The notes: generated by a model from the letters alone, not told the origin. Shown: positions 17,717-26,496, numbered from the stretch's first letter. The stretch: 64,000 nucleotides of DNA from an uncultured Bacteroides sp. (GCF_910586915.1 NZ_CAJULN010000005.1:69045-133044), one strand, 5' to 3'. Program-made: numbers and translations.

Positions 17717-19542
17717 TTGCATAATCTAAAAATAAAGAATGGTATATCTCCGACTCCCCTAAACTGTGCTCTGAATGCTTTAATTTTTGCAGTAGGTGCT
17801 TCGGCCTATGAATTGTGGCTGGAAGATGTAAAAGCAGGAAAAATCACCGACAAAGACGGAACCGCATGGCCGGTAGACAAAATCACCATGTCAGACTTCT
17901 ACAACTACCTGTCGGGAGAGGACGGCAAGGACGGACAGTCTGCCTACGAATTATGGAAAACAACAGCCGCCGCAGGACAACTGGACAATCCGCAAAAGCC
18001 CGGAGAAAAATGGCCTGCAAACGAAGTATCGGAACTTGATTTCTACAGATTCTTGGCAGGCAAGGACGGAGAAGATGGAAAAGACGGCACAGACGGACTG
18101 TCGGCATACCAGCTTTGGAAAGAGGACCTCGCCAAACGTTGCGGCACGGACAATCCGATATTGGACCACAAGACAGGAGCCAAATGGGATTGCGAAAAAA
18201 TACCCTGGATGATTTTTACAGTTACCTGTGTGGAAAAGATGGTGAAGACGGTTCGGACGGAACAGACGGCAAACCCAGAGAACCGGGAAAACCTGGTGCG
18301 GAAGTGACAGTCGTACACGATGTTCCGAATGTAATCGCCGAATACTCCCAGCCGGAATTCGGAGAATACGTCCGCACGACCGACGGCGGCGTACGCTATA
18401 CCGTATATGACGAAAAAGGACAAGCCGCACCGGGAGCAGTGGTAAAAGGAATGCCCGGTATTGCTCCCGACAAAGAATACACAGCCGACAGCGAAGGCAA
18501 GTTCATCGTCCCCAAAGAAGATTTGCCGGAAATACAAGCGGTGGAAGCACGGTGGGGAAAGACCAAGAGCGTTACCATAGCGGGCGGCACTCCGAAAGAG
18601 TCGGCCATGAACACCTATGTGCCCAACCGTATGCACATGAGACTCAAGCTCAGTAAATACGGCCCGAATCTGATAGACAGTTATCAAAGGCTCTATTTTG
18701 ATATGCAGAGGAAAATAAACCCCGATGACGAGTGACAACAACTGCCTACTTATCTGCCCAATTTCGTACGAACGTTAGAAGCCTACCAAGTAAGTGCCAA
18801 AGACAATCCGGCAAGCATAATGACCGACCAAAAGATACATGGAAACTCATACATCTCCACTAGTGGAAATGTGCTGTCCTATATCTGCCTGGATACCTAC
18901 CGCCCCGTCATGCGCAACAACGGCGCCTTCAAAAACAACTGGGACGATTTCTGGAACGGCAACAACACCTACTATACGGTAAAGAGTGCAGTTCCTTACT
19001 ACGGAGAGTCGATTCTGTGAAACGGCACGGCTTTTCTGCCTCCTTACCAGATGGGACCTACGCTCAAATCAATCAAGATGAAAACATTCATCAGGAGCGA
19101 CGAGCCTTCCTTCTCCAGCGCGGAAGGAGTGCTGGACTACGCCAACGTAGATATGGCCAAAATCTATAAAACAAACGATTACAAAACGGTGAGAGACGCA
19201 GACAAGCCGGAATATACGGAAGCCTCGTTATATACGAAAAACGAAACCAAACAACTGAAAGTAGCGTACGTCGAATTCAAATACATCTCCTCGCAGGGAA
19301 ACCAGGAAGCGACAAGTTCGAACAAGTCATCCTCTTTCAATGAACCTGCCTACAAAGTGTTGGGCCCCTTCCTGAATGCAATCATCAAAGTAACGACCAG
19401 TCCGGCCAACTCGTACATTTTCTACAACAACCTGAGCATCGGAACGTTGAAACAGAGAGCCGGAACGACAAATGCCTTCTACATCGAAAGGCAGAACAAC
19501 GCTACGACCTTCGCAATACCCGATGTGATTTACGAACCTTAA
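17717..19542 (+). pseudogene. Decayed modular surface protein (three SAYELW...GxDGxDG modules)
   Basis: From about 17795 the frame encodes three related modules of 50-60 residues. Each runs SAYELW..., a WP/W motif, FYxYLxG and an acidic GKDGEDG tail, recalling collagen-like surface proteins found beside OmpA genes in Bacteroides. The frame shifts from 2 to 1 near 18195-18206; one lost base in an A-rich run would restore EKITLDDFYSYL. Frame 1 then continues through a beta-sandwich-like segment (VRYTVYDEKGQAAPGAVVKG) to 19542, broken by in-frame TGA at 18733-18735 and 19018-19020. Both sit where Trp would fit (DDE-W-QQL, then W-NGTAF), so TGG-to-TGA changes are likely. The 5' end also seems to be lost. 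The complete gene was probably co-transcribed with the OmpA-like gene, which starts 18 bp later. Confidence 0.85.
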
Positions 19543-19560
19543 CCATAAAGAATAGAAACA

Positions 19561-20649
19561 ATGAAAACAAGAACTGTTTATAAATCATTTATGCTGTTTT
19601 TAGGGCTTATGGCCTGCGGAAACACAGCTACCCAAGCGCAGGAAATCCGCCGGATTGCCGAAGCGGACAACGGTTCCGGTGCAACGCGCGAGAAGAAAGC
19701 ATGGGAGATAGGAATCGGCGCGACGGGATTGCAGATGACCCATTTCAGCGTAACAGGCTTTTACAAGAACAGCAAAGGCGGCTACAATGTGGAAACGAGC
19801 AAAAAGGACGCACTCTTCGGCGGACAGCTCTATGCCGCACGTGAACTGAACGAACATTTCTACCTCGACGCGCAGGGAACGGTGCAATACGCACGAGACC
19901 CGGTGTCCAACGGCAAAGAATCCCGTTGGACAGGAATGGCAGGATTAGGACTGCAATGGAGGCTCGGCGAATATTTCCATTCGCCCTATATCGACCCTTT
20001 CCTGCGGGTCGGCGTCAATTATATGTACAAGAACTTTTCGGTAGCCTACAACGGCCTTGAAGAGTTCGACGGCGAAGAAATGGGGTGGAACTTCACCAAC
20101 GACTACAACAAAGAGGGAGCAGACAGAAAACACCTCGTCCCGGTTTCCTTAGGAGCCGGAGTGAATATGTGGCTGAACGACCGCTTCGGGCTGGGTCTGC
20201 AAGCCGATTACCTGCTGATGCCCTACAAGCAAGTCGCCAATGCCTGGCAAGGAAGCATACGTCTGATGTGGCGCATCGGAGGCAAGTCGAAAAAGCCGAA
20301 ACCGGAAGTCCGGTATCTGGAAAGAACCGTAGAGAAGATTGTCGAGAAGCCCGTCGTTGTGACCGGCCATGTGGATGCAAAGGGTTCGTCTTCCTACAAC
20401 CGCACACTGTCGGAAAAACGCGCGGCAACAGTGGTTGACGCACTGGCTAAGAAGGGAGTTCCGCCAACTGCTTTAAAATTCCGGGGAGTGGGCAAAGCAA
20501 TCTCGTACGCACCCGAAGCAGCCTCCGACTCTATCCGAAGGGGAGACCGGAAAATAACTGTCGAGGTCATCACCAACACGGATTATTGGAACCACATCCG
20601 ACAGACCGTCTACGGACAACGAACCTCAACACCGGACAACGCTCCATAG
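19561..20649 (+). CDS. OmpA-like outer-membrane protein with shortened C-terminal domain
   Basis: The 362-residue protein has a signal peptide (1-26, ending ATQAQE). An eight-stranded-barrel-like N-terminal region (about 40-245) includes YFHSPYIDPFLRVGVNYMYK and MWRIGGKSKK. After a VEKIVEKP hinge comes part of an OmpA peptidoglycan-binding domain (VTGHVDAKGSSSYNRTLSEKRA to GDRKITVEV). The first strand and helix of that domain, about 35-45 residues usually containing an FxxNSxxI-type segment, are missing: VEKP runs directly into VVVTGHVD. An in-frame internal deletion is the simplest reading. The upstream partner gene is broken, so this protein may have lost its original purpose, although its own frame is intact. 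Confidence 0.85.
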   Translation: MKTRTVYKSFMLFLGLMACGNTATQAQEIRRIAEADNGSGATREKKAWEIGIGATGLQMTHFSVTGFYKNSKGGYNVETSKKDALFGGQLYAARELNEHFYLDAQGTVQYARDPVSNGKESRWTGMAGLGLQWRLGEYFHSPYIDPFLRVGVNYMYKNFSVAYNGLEEFDGEEMGWNFTNDYNKEGADRKHLVPVSLGAGVNMWLNDRFGLGLQADYLLMPYKQVANAWQGSIRLMWRIGGKSKKPKPEVRYLERTVEKIVEKPVVVTGHVDAKGSSSYNRTLSEKRAATVVDALAKKGVPPTALKFRGVGKAISYAPEAASDSIRRGDRKITVEVITNTDYWNHIRQTVYGQRTSTPDNAP

Positions 20650-20664
20650 CAGTGCCGGCCATTG

Positions 20665-20705
20665 AACGTGAGTGCCGATATAAAGTACCCTATATCGCAC
20701 TCACA
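20665..20705 (+). terminator. Hairpin after the OmpA-like gene, related to the 39-kb MITE ends
   Basis: GTGAGTGCCGATATA (20668-20682) pairs with TATATCGCACTCAC (20691-20704) with one bulge. The left arm with its flank, AACGTGAGTGCCGATATAA, closely resembles the ends of the element at 39018-39137. It probably ends transcription, but no strong T run follows. Confidence 0.55.
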
Positions 20706-20809
20706 TTATCCCCTCAATCTCCCCTCAACGATTAACAAACAACTTCCTCTCCATTAACTGCAAACTTCTTTTCCTACAACGGCAAACTCTCCGAAAATAG
20801 CTCACAAAC

Positions 20810-20895
20810 TATAAACGAAGCCTCTGTTTATATAAACGAAGGCTTCATTTATAAAAACGAAACCTTCATTTATATAAATGAAAGCTTCGTTTATA
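20810..20895. repeat. Dyad-repeat array B: four units, exact 21 bp period
   Basis: Units of the type TATAAACGAAGGCTTCATTTATA start at about 20810, 20831, 20852 and 20873. Two dyads alternate, GAAGGCTTC and TTTATATAAA. The flanking pair of the second dyad covaries: GTTTATATAAAC in one junction and ATTTATATAAAT in another. It lies between the OmpA-like gene and argR, in a gap with no other gene. Confidence 0.85.
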
Positions 20896-21102
20896 GATTG
20901 TAAGCACCACTTTGGAAGTTGATTATCGTTACGGCAGAAGTTGATAACCGACAGCATACAACTTTATTCCCAATAGAGTGAGCCGCTTCGACCTGTATCG
21001 GACGCCCGTTACAGCAGGCGTTTTTCCACACAATGCCCGCTATTTTCTTCACCTTTATGCAAAAATTCATCGTTCCATGCATATTTTCTCCAAAATAATG
21101 CA

Positions 21103-21134
21103 TACTTTTGCAACGTTCTTAGAATAATTATACA
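21103..21134 (+). promoter_or_regulatory. argR promoter with candidate ARG box
   Basis: TACTTTTG at 21103-21110 matches the -7 consensus. AGAATAATTATACA at 21121-21134, ending at the argR start codon, agrees at 12 of 14 positions with the E. coli ARG box core TGAATAATTATTCA. A further dyad, ATGCATATTTT with AAAATAATGCAT, lies at about 21077-21104. Autorepression by ArgR is the likely reading. Confidence 0.5.
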
Positions 21135-21608
21135 ATGAAGAAGAAAGCAACCCGATTGGATGCCATCAAAATGATTATCTCAAGCAAAGAGATTGGTTCG
21201 CAGGAAGAGTTGTTGCAAGCGCTCAACAGCGAAGGCTTCGAACTGACACAGGCCACTCTCTCTCGCGACTTGAAGCAACTGAAAGTTGCCAAAGCCGCCA
21301 GCATGAACGGAAAGTACGTTTATGTACTTCCCAACAACATCATGTACAAGCGTCCGACCGACCAAAGCGCCGGTGAAATGCTACGCCACAACGGATTCAT
21401 CTCCTTGCAGTTCTCCGGCAATATAGCCGTCATCCGCACCCGTCCCGGATATGCCAGCAGCATGGCCTACGACATTGACAACAATGAGTTTGACGAAATC
21501 CTCGGAACCATTGCCGGAGACGATACGATTATGTTAGTGTTGCGCGAAGGAGTGGCGCCCGGCAAAATACGCCAGCGCCTTTCGCTCATCATACCCAATA
21601 TCGAATAA
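21135..21608 (+). CDS. argR: Arginine repressor ArgR
   Basis: Hexameric arginine-responsive DNA-binding protein of 157 residues, normal length. The N-terminal winged helix (1-70) carries the recognition region TQATLSRDLKQLKVAK. The C-terminal arginine-binding and oligomerisation domain carries GTIAGDDTIMLVL with the arginine-contacting Asp pair. It is the first gene of the arginine operon, unlike in enterobacteria where argR lies apart. It is followed after 29 bp by the GNAT gene. A candidate operator touches its start codon. Confidence 0.94.
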   Translation: MKKKATRLDAIKMIISSKEIGSQEELLQALNSEGFELTQATLSRDLKQLKVAKAASMNGKYVYVLPNNIMYKRPTDQSAGEMLRHNGFISLQFSGNIAVIRTRPGYASSMAYDIDNNEFDEILGTIAGDDTIMLVLREGVAPGKIRQRLSLIIPNIE

Positions 21609-21637
21609 TCACATACCTATATTATATATATAAAGAA

Positions 21638-22216
21638 ATGAACACACAACAAATAGATGTTATGGTAGCCGACGCCTCACACGAGGTTTACGTTGACACT
21701 ATTTTGGAAACCATCAGAAAGGCTGCCGCCGTACGCGGAACAGGAATCGCCGAACGCACGCATGAATACGTGGCGACGAAAATGAAAGAAGGAAAAGCAA
21801 TCATTGCCCTTTGCGGCGACACGTTTGCCGGATTCACTTACATCGAATCGTGGGGCAACAAGCAGTATGTAGCCACTTCGGGTCTGATTGTTCATCCCGA
21901 TTTCCGTGGAGCAGGACTGGCAAAACGCATCAAACAGGCTTCTTTCCAACTGGCACGTCTCCGATGGCCGTGGGCTAAAATCTTCAGTCTCACCTCGGGC
22001 GCGGCAGTGATGAAGATGAACACCGAACTGGGCTACGTCCCCGTCACCTTCAACGAGCTGACCGACGATGAAGCCTTCTGGAAAGGATGCGAAGGCTGTA
22101 CCAACCACGACATCCTCGTGGCAAAGAACCGCAAGTTCTGCATCTGCACAGCCATGCTCTACGACCCCGCCGACCCGCGAAACAAGAAAAACGAACAGGA
22201 TAAAAATAACATTTAA
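21638..22216 (+). CDS. GNAT acyltransferase of the arginine operon (probable N-acyl-glutamate synthase)
   Basis: GCN5-family acyltransferase of 192 residues. The acyl-CoA pyrophosphate loop is visible in GLIVHPDFRGAGLAKRI (about 88-104), with a GNAT beta-strand 4 before it (YVATSGLIV). Its place between argR and argG points to the first pathway step, acylation of glutamate. Bacteroides uses succinylated arginine intermediates, shown through N-succinylornithine transcarbamylase in B. fragilis, so succinyl-CoA is a reasonable donor. That substrate is inference. It is not related in length or domains to classical ArgA, which carries an amino-acid-kinase domain. C-terminal Cys and Asp motifs are of unknown role. 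Confidence 0.8.
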   Translation: MNTQQIDVMVADASHEVYVDTILETIRKAAAVRGTGIAERTHEYVATKMKEGKAIIALCGDTFAGFTYIESWGNKQYVATSGLIVHPDFRGAGLAKRIKQASFQLARLRWPWAKIFSLTSGAAVMKMNTELGYVPVTFNELTDDEAFWKGCEGCTNHDILVAKNRKFCICTAMLYDPADPRNKKNEQDKNNI

Positions 22217-22235
22217 AATAAAAGCATACAGTGTC

Positions 22236-23444
22236 ATGGAAGAAAAAAAGAAAAAAGTAGTGGTGGCCTTCAGTGGCGGACTGGACACATCGTTCACCGT
22301 CATGTACCTCGCCAAAGAGAAAGGTTACGAAGTATATGCTGCCTGCGCCAACACAGGCGGTTTCAGCGAAGAACAACTGAAGACGAACGAAGAGAACGCC
22401 TACAAATTGGGAGCGGTGAAATACGTCACACTCGACGTCACCCGCGAATACTACGAGAAGAGCCTCAAATATATGGTTTACGGAAACGTGCTGCGCAACG
22501 GGACGTACCCCATCTCGGTAAGTTCCGAACGTATCTTCCAGGCCTTGGCCATCGCACGTTATGCCAACGAAATCGGCGCCGACGCCATTGCACACGGTTC
22601 TACCGGAGCGGGCAACGACCAGATTCGTTTCGACATGACTTTCCTCGTGCTGGCTCCGAATGTGGAAATCATCACGCTCACCCGCGACATGGCACTGAGC
22701 CGCCAGGAAGAAATCGACTATCTGAACAAACACGGTTTCAGCGCCGACTTCACCAAACTGAAATACTCGTATAACGTAGGTTTGTGGGGTACTTCCATCT
22801 GCGGCGGCGAAATACTCGACTCCGCTCAGGGATTGCCCGAAACCGCTTACCTGAAGCACGTGGAAAAGGAGGGCAGCGAACAGCTTCGCCTGACTTTCGA
22901 GAAGGGAGAACTGAAAGCCGTCAACGACGAGCAGTTTGACGACCCCATCAAAGCCATACAGAAAGTGGAAGAGATAGGAGCCGCCTACGGTATCGGTCGC
23001 GATATGCACGTAGGCGACACGATTATCGGTATCAAAGGCCGCGTAGGTTTCGAGGCCGCCGCTCCGATGCTGATTATCGGCGCGCACCGCTTCCTCGAAA
23101 AATACACGCTGAGCAAATGGCAGCAGTACTGGAAAGACCAGGTGGCCAACTGGTATGGTATGTTCCTGCACGAGAGCCAATATCTGGAACCCGTGATGCG
23201 CGACATCGAAGCCATGTTGCAGGAAAGCCAGCGCAACGTGAACGGTACGGCTATCCTCGAACTCCGTCCGCTCTCTTTCTCTACCGTAGGCGTGGAATCG
23301 GAAGACGACCTCGTGAAAACCAAATTCGGAGAATACGGTGAAATGCAGAAAGGATGGACGGCTGACGACGCGAAAGGATTCATCAAAGTGACTTCCACCC
23401 CGTTGCGCGTCTATTACAACAACCATAAAGACGAAGAGATATGA
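22236..23444 (+). CDS. argG: Argininosuccinate synthase
   Basis: Joins citrulline and aspartate with ATP to form argininosuccinate. I chose the ATG at 22236 (MEEKKKKVVVAFSGGLD), giving 402 residues. The frame is open further upstream, but that part overlaps the GNAT gene and is not family-like. The ATP PP-motif SGGLDTS lies near residue 14, and HGSTGAGNDQIRFD is the conserved substrate segment. It starts 19 bp after the GNAT stop, and its stop overlaps the argC start by 4 bp (ATGA), so translation is coupled. Confidence 0.95.
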   Translation: MEEKKKKVVVAFSGGLDTSFTVMYLAKEKGYEVYAACANTGGFSEEQLKTNEENAYKLGAVKYVTLDVTREYYEKSLKYMVYGNVLRNGTYPISVSSERIFQALAIARYANEIGADAIAHGSTGAGNDQIRFDMTFLVLAPNVEIITLTRDMALSRQEEIDYLNKHGFSADFTKLKYSYNVGLWGTSICGGEILDSAQGLPETAYLKHVEKEGSEQLRLTFEKGELKAVNDEQFDDPIKAIQKVEEIGAAYGIGRDMHVGDTIIGIKGRVGFEAAAPMLIIGAHRFLEKYTLSKWQQYWKDQVANWYGMFLHESQYLEPVMRDIEAMLQESQRNVNGTAILELRPLSFSTVGVESEDDLVKTKFGEYGEMQKGWTADDAKGFIKVTSTPLRVYYNNHKDEEI

Positions 23445-24409
23445 TTAAGGCAGGAATCATTGGCGGCGCAGGATATACAGCAGGCGAACTCATCCGCCTG
23501 CTGCTCAACCATCCGGAGACTGAAATCGTATTTATCAACAGCAGCAGCAATGCCGGAAACAGAATCACCGACGTACACGAAGGACTGTACGGTGAAACGG
23601 ATTTAAGATTCACCGACCAGTTGCCTTTGGATGCAATCGACGTCCTTTTCTTCTGCACCGCCCACGGCGACACGAAGAAGTTCATGGAGAGCCACTCCAT
23701 ACCGGAGGAGTTGAAGATTATCGACCTCTCGATGGACTACCGCATCAAAAGCGACAGCCACGACTTCATCTACGGTCTGCCCGAGCTGAACCGCCGTGCC
23801 ACCTGTACGGCAAAGCACGTAGCCAATCCCGGATGTTTCGCCACTTGTATCCAGTTGGGCTTGCTCCCGCTTGCCAAGAACCTCATGCTGACGGACGACA
23901 TCATGGTAAACGCCATCACAGGCAGCACCGGAGCCGGTGTGAAGCCGGGAGCTACCAGCCATTTCAGTTGGCGCAACAACAACATCAGCGTCTACAAGGC
24001 TTTCGAACACCAGCACGTGCCCGAAATCAAACAGTCGTTGCAACAGTTGCAGAACAGTTTCGACTCCGACATCGACTTTATCCCGTACCGGGGTGATTTC
24101 CCGCGCGGCATCTTCGCCACTTTGGTGGTAAAGACGAAAGTAGCCCTCGAAGAAATCGTCCGTATGTACGAAGAGTACTACGCGAAGGACTCCTTTGTGC
24201 ACATCGTAGACAAGAATATCGACCTCAAACAAGTAGTCAATACCAACAAGTGTCTGATACATCTTGAGAAGCATGGCGACAAGCTATTGGTCATCTCCTG
24301 CATCGACAACCTGCTGAAAGGCGCCAGCGGACAAGCGGTTCACAACATGAACCTGATGTTCAACCTGGAAGAGACTGTGGGACTGCGTTTGAAACCCAGT
24401 GCGTTTTAA
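23441..24409 (+). CDS. argC: N-acyl-gamma-glutamyl-phosphate reductase
   Basis: NADPH-dependent reduction of N-acyl-glutamyl phosphate to the semialdehyde. The 322 residues start with the nucleotide-binding loop GGAGYTAGELIRLL. The catalytic Cys sits in NPGCFATCIQLG, and the conserved His is in the AFEHQHVPEI region. The protein ends in the family's GQAVHNMNLMF segment. Its start overlaps the argG stop. In Bacteroides the acyl group is likely succinyl rather than acetyl. Confidence 0.95.
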   Translation: MIKAGIIGGAGYTAGELIRLLLNHPETEIVFINSSSNAGNRITDVHEGLYGETDLRFTDQLPLDAIDVLFFCTAHGDTKKFMESHSIPEELKIIDLSMDYRIKSDSHDFIYGLPELNRRATCTAKHVANPGCFATCIQLGLLPLAKNLMLTDDIMVNAITGSTGAGVKPGATSHFSWRNNNISVYKAFEHQHVPEIKQSLQQLQNSFDSDIDFIPYRGDFPRGIFATLVVKTKVALEEIVRMYEEYYAKDSFVHIVDKNIDLKQVVNTNKCLIHLEKHGDKLLVISCIDNLLKGASGQAVHNMNLMFNLEETVGLRLKPSAF

Positions 24410-24435
24410 CAACGGAACAACTAATCGTTATCAAC

Positions 24436-25557
24436 ATGAATTTATTCGACGTATATCCTTTATACAATATTAATATAGTCAAAGGAAAAGGCTGCAAGGT
24501 GTGGGACGAGAACGGAACGGAATATCTCGACCTCTACGGAGGTCACGCCGTTATCTCCATCGGCCATGCACATCCTCACTATGTAGAGCAAATCAGCAAC
24601 CAGGTAGCCAACCTCGGTTTCTACTCAAACTCGGTAATCAACAAGCTGCAACAGCAGGTAGCCGAACGCTTGGGTAAGATTTCGGGTTACGACGACTACA
24701 CGCTGTTTCTTATCAACAGCGGTGCCGAAGCAAACGAAAACGCCCTGAAGTTGGCCTCCTTCCACAATGGACGCACCAAAGTAGTTGCCTTCACCAAAGC
24801 CTTCCACGGACGTACCTCGCTGGCAGTGGAAGCCACCCACAATCCCTCCATCATCGCTCCTATCAACAATAACGGGCACGTTGTCTATCTCCCTCTGAAC
24901 GACACCGAAGCCATGCGACAGGAGTTATCGAAAGGAGACGTATGTGCCGTTATCATCGAAGGTATACAAGGCGTAGGCGGCATCAAGATACCGACAGCCG
25001 GATTCATGCAGGAACTCCGCAAGGTATGTACCGAAACGGGAACCATCCTGATTCTCGACGAGATTCAAAGCGGATACGGACGTAGCGGAAAGTTCTTCGC
25101 TCACCAATACAATGACATCCGGCCCGATATCATCACCGTAGCCAAAGGCATCGGAAACGGTTTCCCGATGGGAGGCGTTCTTATCAGTCCGATGTTCAAA
25201 CCCGTGTACGGACAGTTGGGAACCACTTTCGGCGGCAATCACTTGGCTTGTGCGGCAGCCCTCGCCGTCATGGACGTCATCGAACAGGAGAACCTGATAG
25301 AAAACGCGGCCGAAGTGGGCAATTACCTGCTGGACGAACTGAAGAAATTCCCGCAAATCAAAGAAGTGCGTGGACGTGGACTTATGATTGGGCTTGAATT
25401 TGAAAACCCCATCAAGGAATTACGTAGCCGTCTCATTTACGATGAGCATATATTTACAGGAGCAAGCGGCACGAACGTACTGCGTCTTTTGCCGCCGCTC
25501 TGCCTCAGCATGGAAGAAGCGGACGAGTTCCTCGCACGGTTCGGAAAGGTACTCTAA
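24436..25557 (+). CDS. argD: Acetyl-/succinylornithine aminotransferase
   Basis: Class III PLP aminotransferase of 373 residues that converts N-acyl-glutamate semialdehyde to N-acyl-ornithine. Visible features are LINSGAEANENALKLA near 97, LDEIQSGYGRSGKFFAHQ before the active site, the PLP Schiff-base Lys in TVAKGIGNGFPMGG, and the phosphate-site TTFGGNHLACAAA. It is the last gene of the arg operon: 26 bp after argC and followed by a hairpin. The transcarbamylase and kinase genes argF' and argB are not in this window. Confidence 0.95.
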   Translation: MNLFDVYPLYNINIVKGKGCKVWDENGTEYLDLYGGHAVISIGHAHPHYVEQISNQVANLGFYSNSVINKLQQQVAERLGKISGYDDYTLFLINSGAEANENALKLASFHNGRTKVVAFTKAFHGRTSLAVEATHNPSIIAPINNNGHVVYLPLNDTEAMRQELSKGDVCAVIIEGIQGVGGIKIPTAGFMQELRKVCTETGTILILDEIQSGYGRSGKFFAHQYNDIRPDIITVAKGIGNGFPMGGVLISPMFKPVYGQLGTTFGGNHLACAAALAVMDVIEQENLIENAAEVGNYLLDELKKFPQIKEVRGRGLMIGLEFENPIKELRSRLIYDEHIFTGASGTNVLRLLPPLCLSMEEADEFLARFGKVL

Positions 25558-25590
25558 CCAATCCATTTGATTAATAAACAGCCAACAATT

Positions 25591-25637
25591 AAAAGCAGTC
25601 TCTATCGGAAATTCATTTCTTATGCAGGCTGCTTTTT
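25591..25637 (+). terminator. arg operon terminator
   Basis: AAAAGCAG (25591-25598) pairs with CTGCTTTT (25629-25636) followed by T-rich sequence. The 30-nt loop is long, so termination may be partial. It overlaps the proC -33 element. Confidence 0.6.
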
Positions 25638-25665
25638 GTTTTTTCGCAATTTACCGTTACCTTTG
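25635..25665 (+). promoter_or_regulatory. proC promoter, consensus match
   Basis: TTTG at 25635-25638, then 19 bp, then TACCTTTG at 25658-25665. This is a full match to the Bacteroides vegetative promoter, 32 bp upstream of the proC ATG, and shows that proC can be transcribed apart from the arg operon. Confidence 0.8.
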
Positions 25666-25696
25666 TCTGTGACAAGTCATTAAAAACAAGCGTAAT

Positions 25697-26470
25697 ATGA
25701 AAATAGCCATCATCGGTGCAGGCAACATGGGCGGTTCTATCGCCCGTGGTCTGGCAAAAGGAAGCCTGATAGCAGCCTCAGATATCATCGTGTCCAACCC
25801 CCATGCGGACAAATTGGAACAACTGAAAAAGGAATTTCCGAACATCTCCACCACTCACGACAACACCGAAGCGGCAACAGGAGCAGATATCGTCATCCTT
25901 GCCGTAAAGCCCTGGCTCATGCAGCCTGTCATGCACGAACTGAAGCTAAAAAGCAGGCAGATACTTATATCGGTGGCTACCGGTATAAGTTTTGAAGAAT
26001 TGGCACATCATGTAGTATCACCAGAGATGCCGATGTTCCGCCTTATCCCCAATACCGCTATCAGCGAACGGGAAAGCATGACACTCGTTGCGGCACGCAA
26101 TACGAGCGACGAACAGGACGCATTCATCCTCCGTCTTTTCAGCGAAATGGGCACAGTGATGCTCATCCCCGAAGAGAAAATCGCAGCCGCCACCGCACTG
26201 GCTTCCTGCGGCCTTGCCTATGTGCTTAAATATGTACAGGCAGCCATGCAGGCCGGCATCGAAATGGGTATCCGCCCAAAGGATGCAACGACCCTGATAG
26301 CCCAATCGCTGAAAGGAGCCGCCGCACTGCTTCTGAACAACGACACTCATCCCGCCGTAGAAATCGACAAGGTAACCACTCCCGGCGGAATCACCATCAA
26401 AGGTATCAACGAACTGGATCACAACGGGTTTACCACCGCCGTTATCCGGGCAATGAAAGCATCGAAATGA
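25697..26470 (+). CDS. proC: Pyrroline-5-carboxylate reductase
   Basis: Reduces pyrroline-5-carboxylate to proline with NAD(P)H. The 257 residues begin with the Rossmann loop IIGAGNMGGSIARGL and contain FRLIPNTAISERES. The C-terminal signature segment is VTTPGGITIKGINEL. The length is normal. It follows the arg operon, which shares the glutamate-semialdehyde pool, but it has its own promoter. The cupin regulator gene starts 27 bp later and may be co-transcribed. Confidence 0.95.
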   Translation: MKIAIIGAGNMGGSIARGLAKGSLIAASDIIVSNPHADKLEQLKKEFPNISTTHDNTEAATGADIVILAVKPWLMQPVMHELKLKSRQILISVATGISFEELAHHVVSPEMPMFRLIPNTAISERESMTLVAARNTSDEQDAFILRLFSEMGTVMLIPEEKIAAATALASCGLAYVLKYVQAAMQAGIEMGIRPKDATTLIAQSLKGAAALLLNNDTHPAVEIDKVTTPGGITIKGINELDHNGFTTAVIRAMKASK

Positions 26471-26496
26471 TAATTAACAACTAAACAACCAATCAT

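Noticed and set aside
18733..19020. Recoding of TGA as selenocysteine or tryptophan in the surface gene
   Set aside because: No SECIS-like structure was seen, the same gene has a frameshift and a lost 5' end, and both TGA codons fit simple Trp (TGG) mutations.
20891..21103. 70-residue minus-strand open frame upstream of argR
   Set aside because: It overlaps the dyad array and the argR promoter and has no recognisable features.
22068..22235. Longer N-terminus for argG
   Set aside because: The added residues overlap the GNAT gene in another frame and do not resemble argininosuccinate synthases; the ATG at 22236 leads straight into the PP-motif.
22050..23426. 458-residue minus-strand open frame opposite argG
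   Set aside because: It mirrors the codon pattern of argG on the other strand, has no family-like motifs or ribosome site, and lies inside an operon of the opposite direction.
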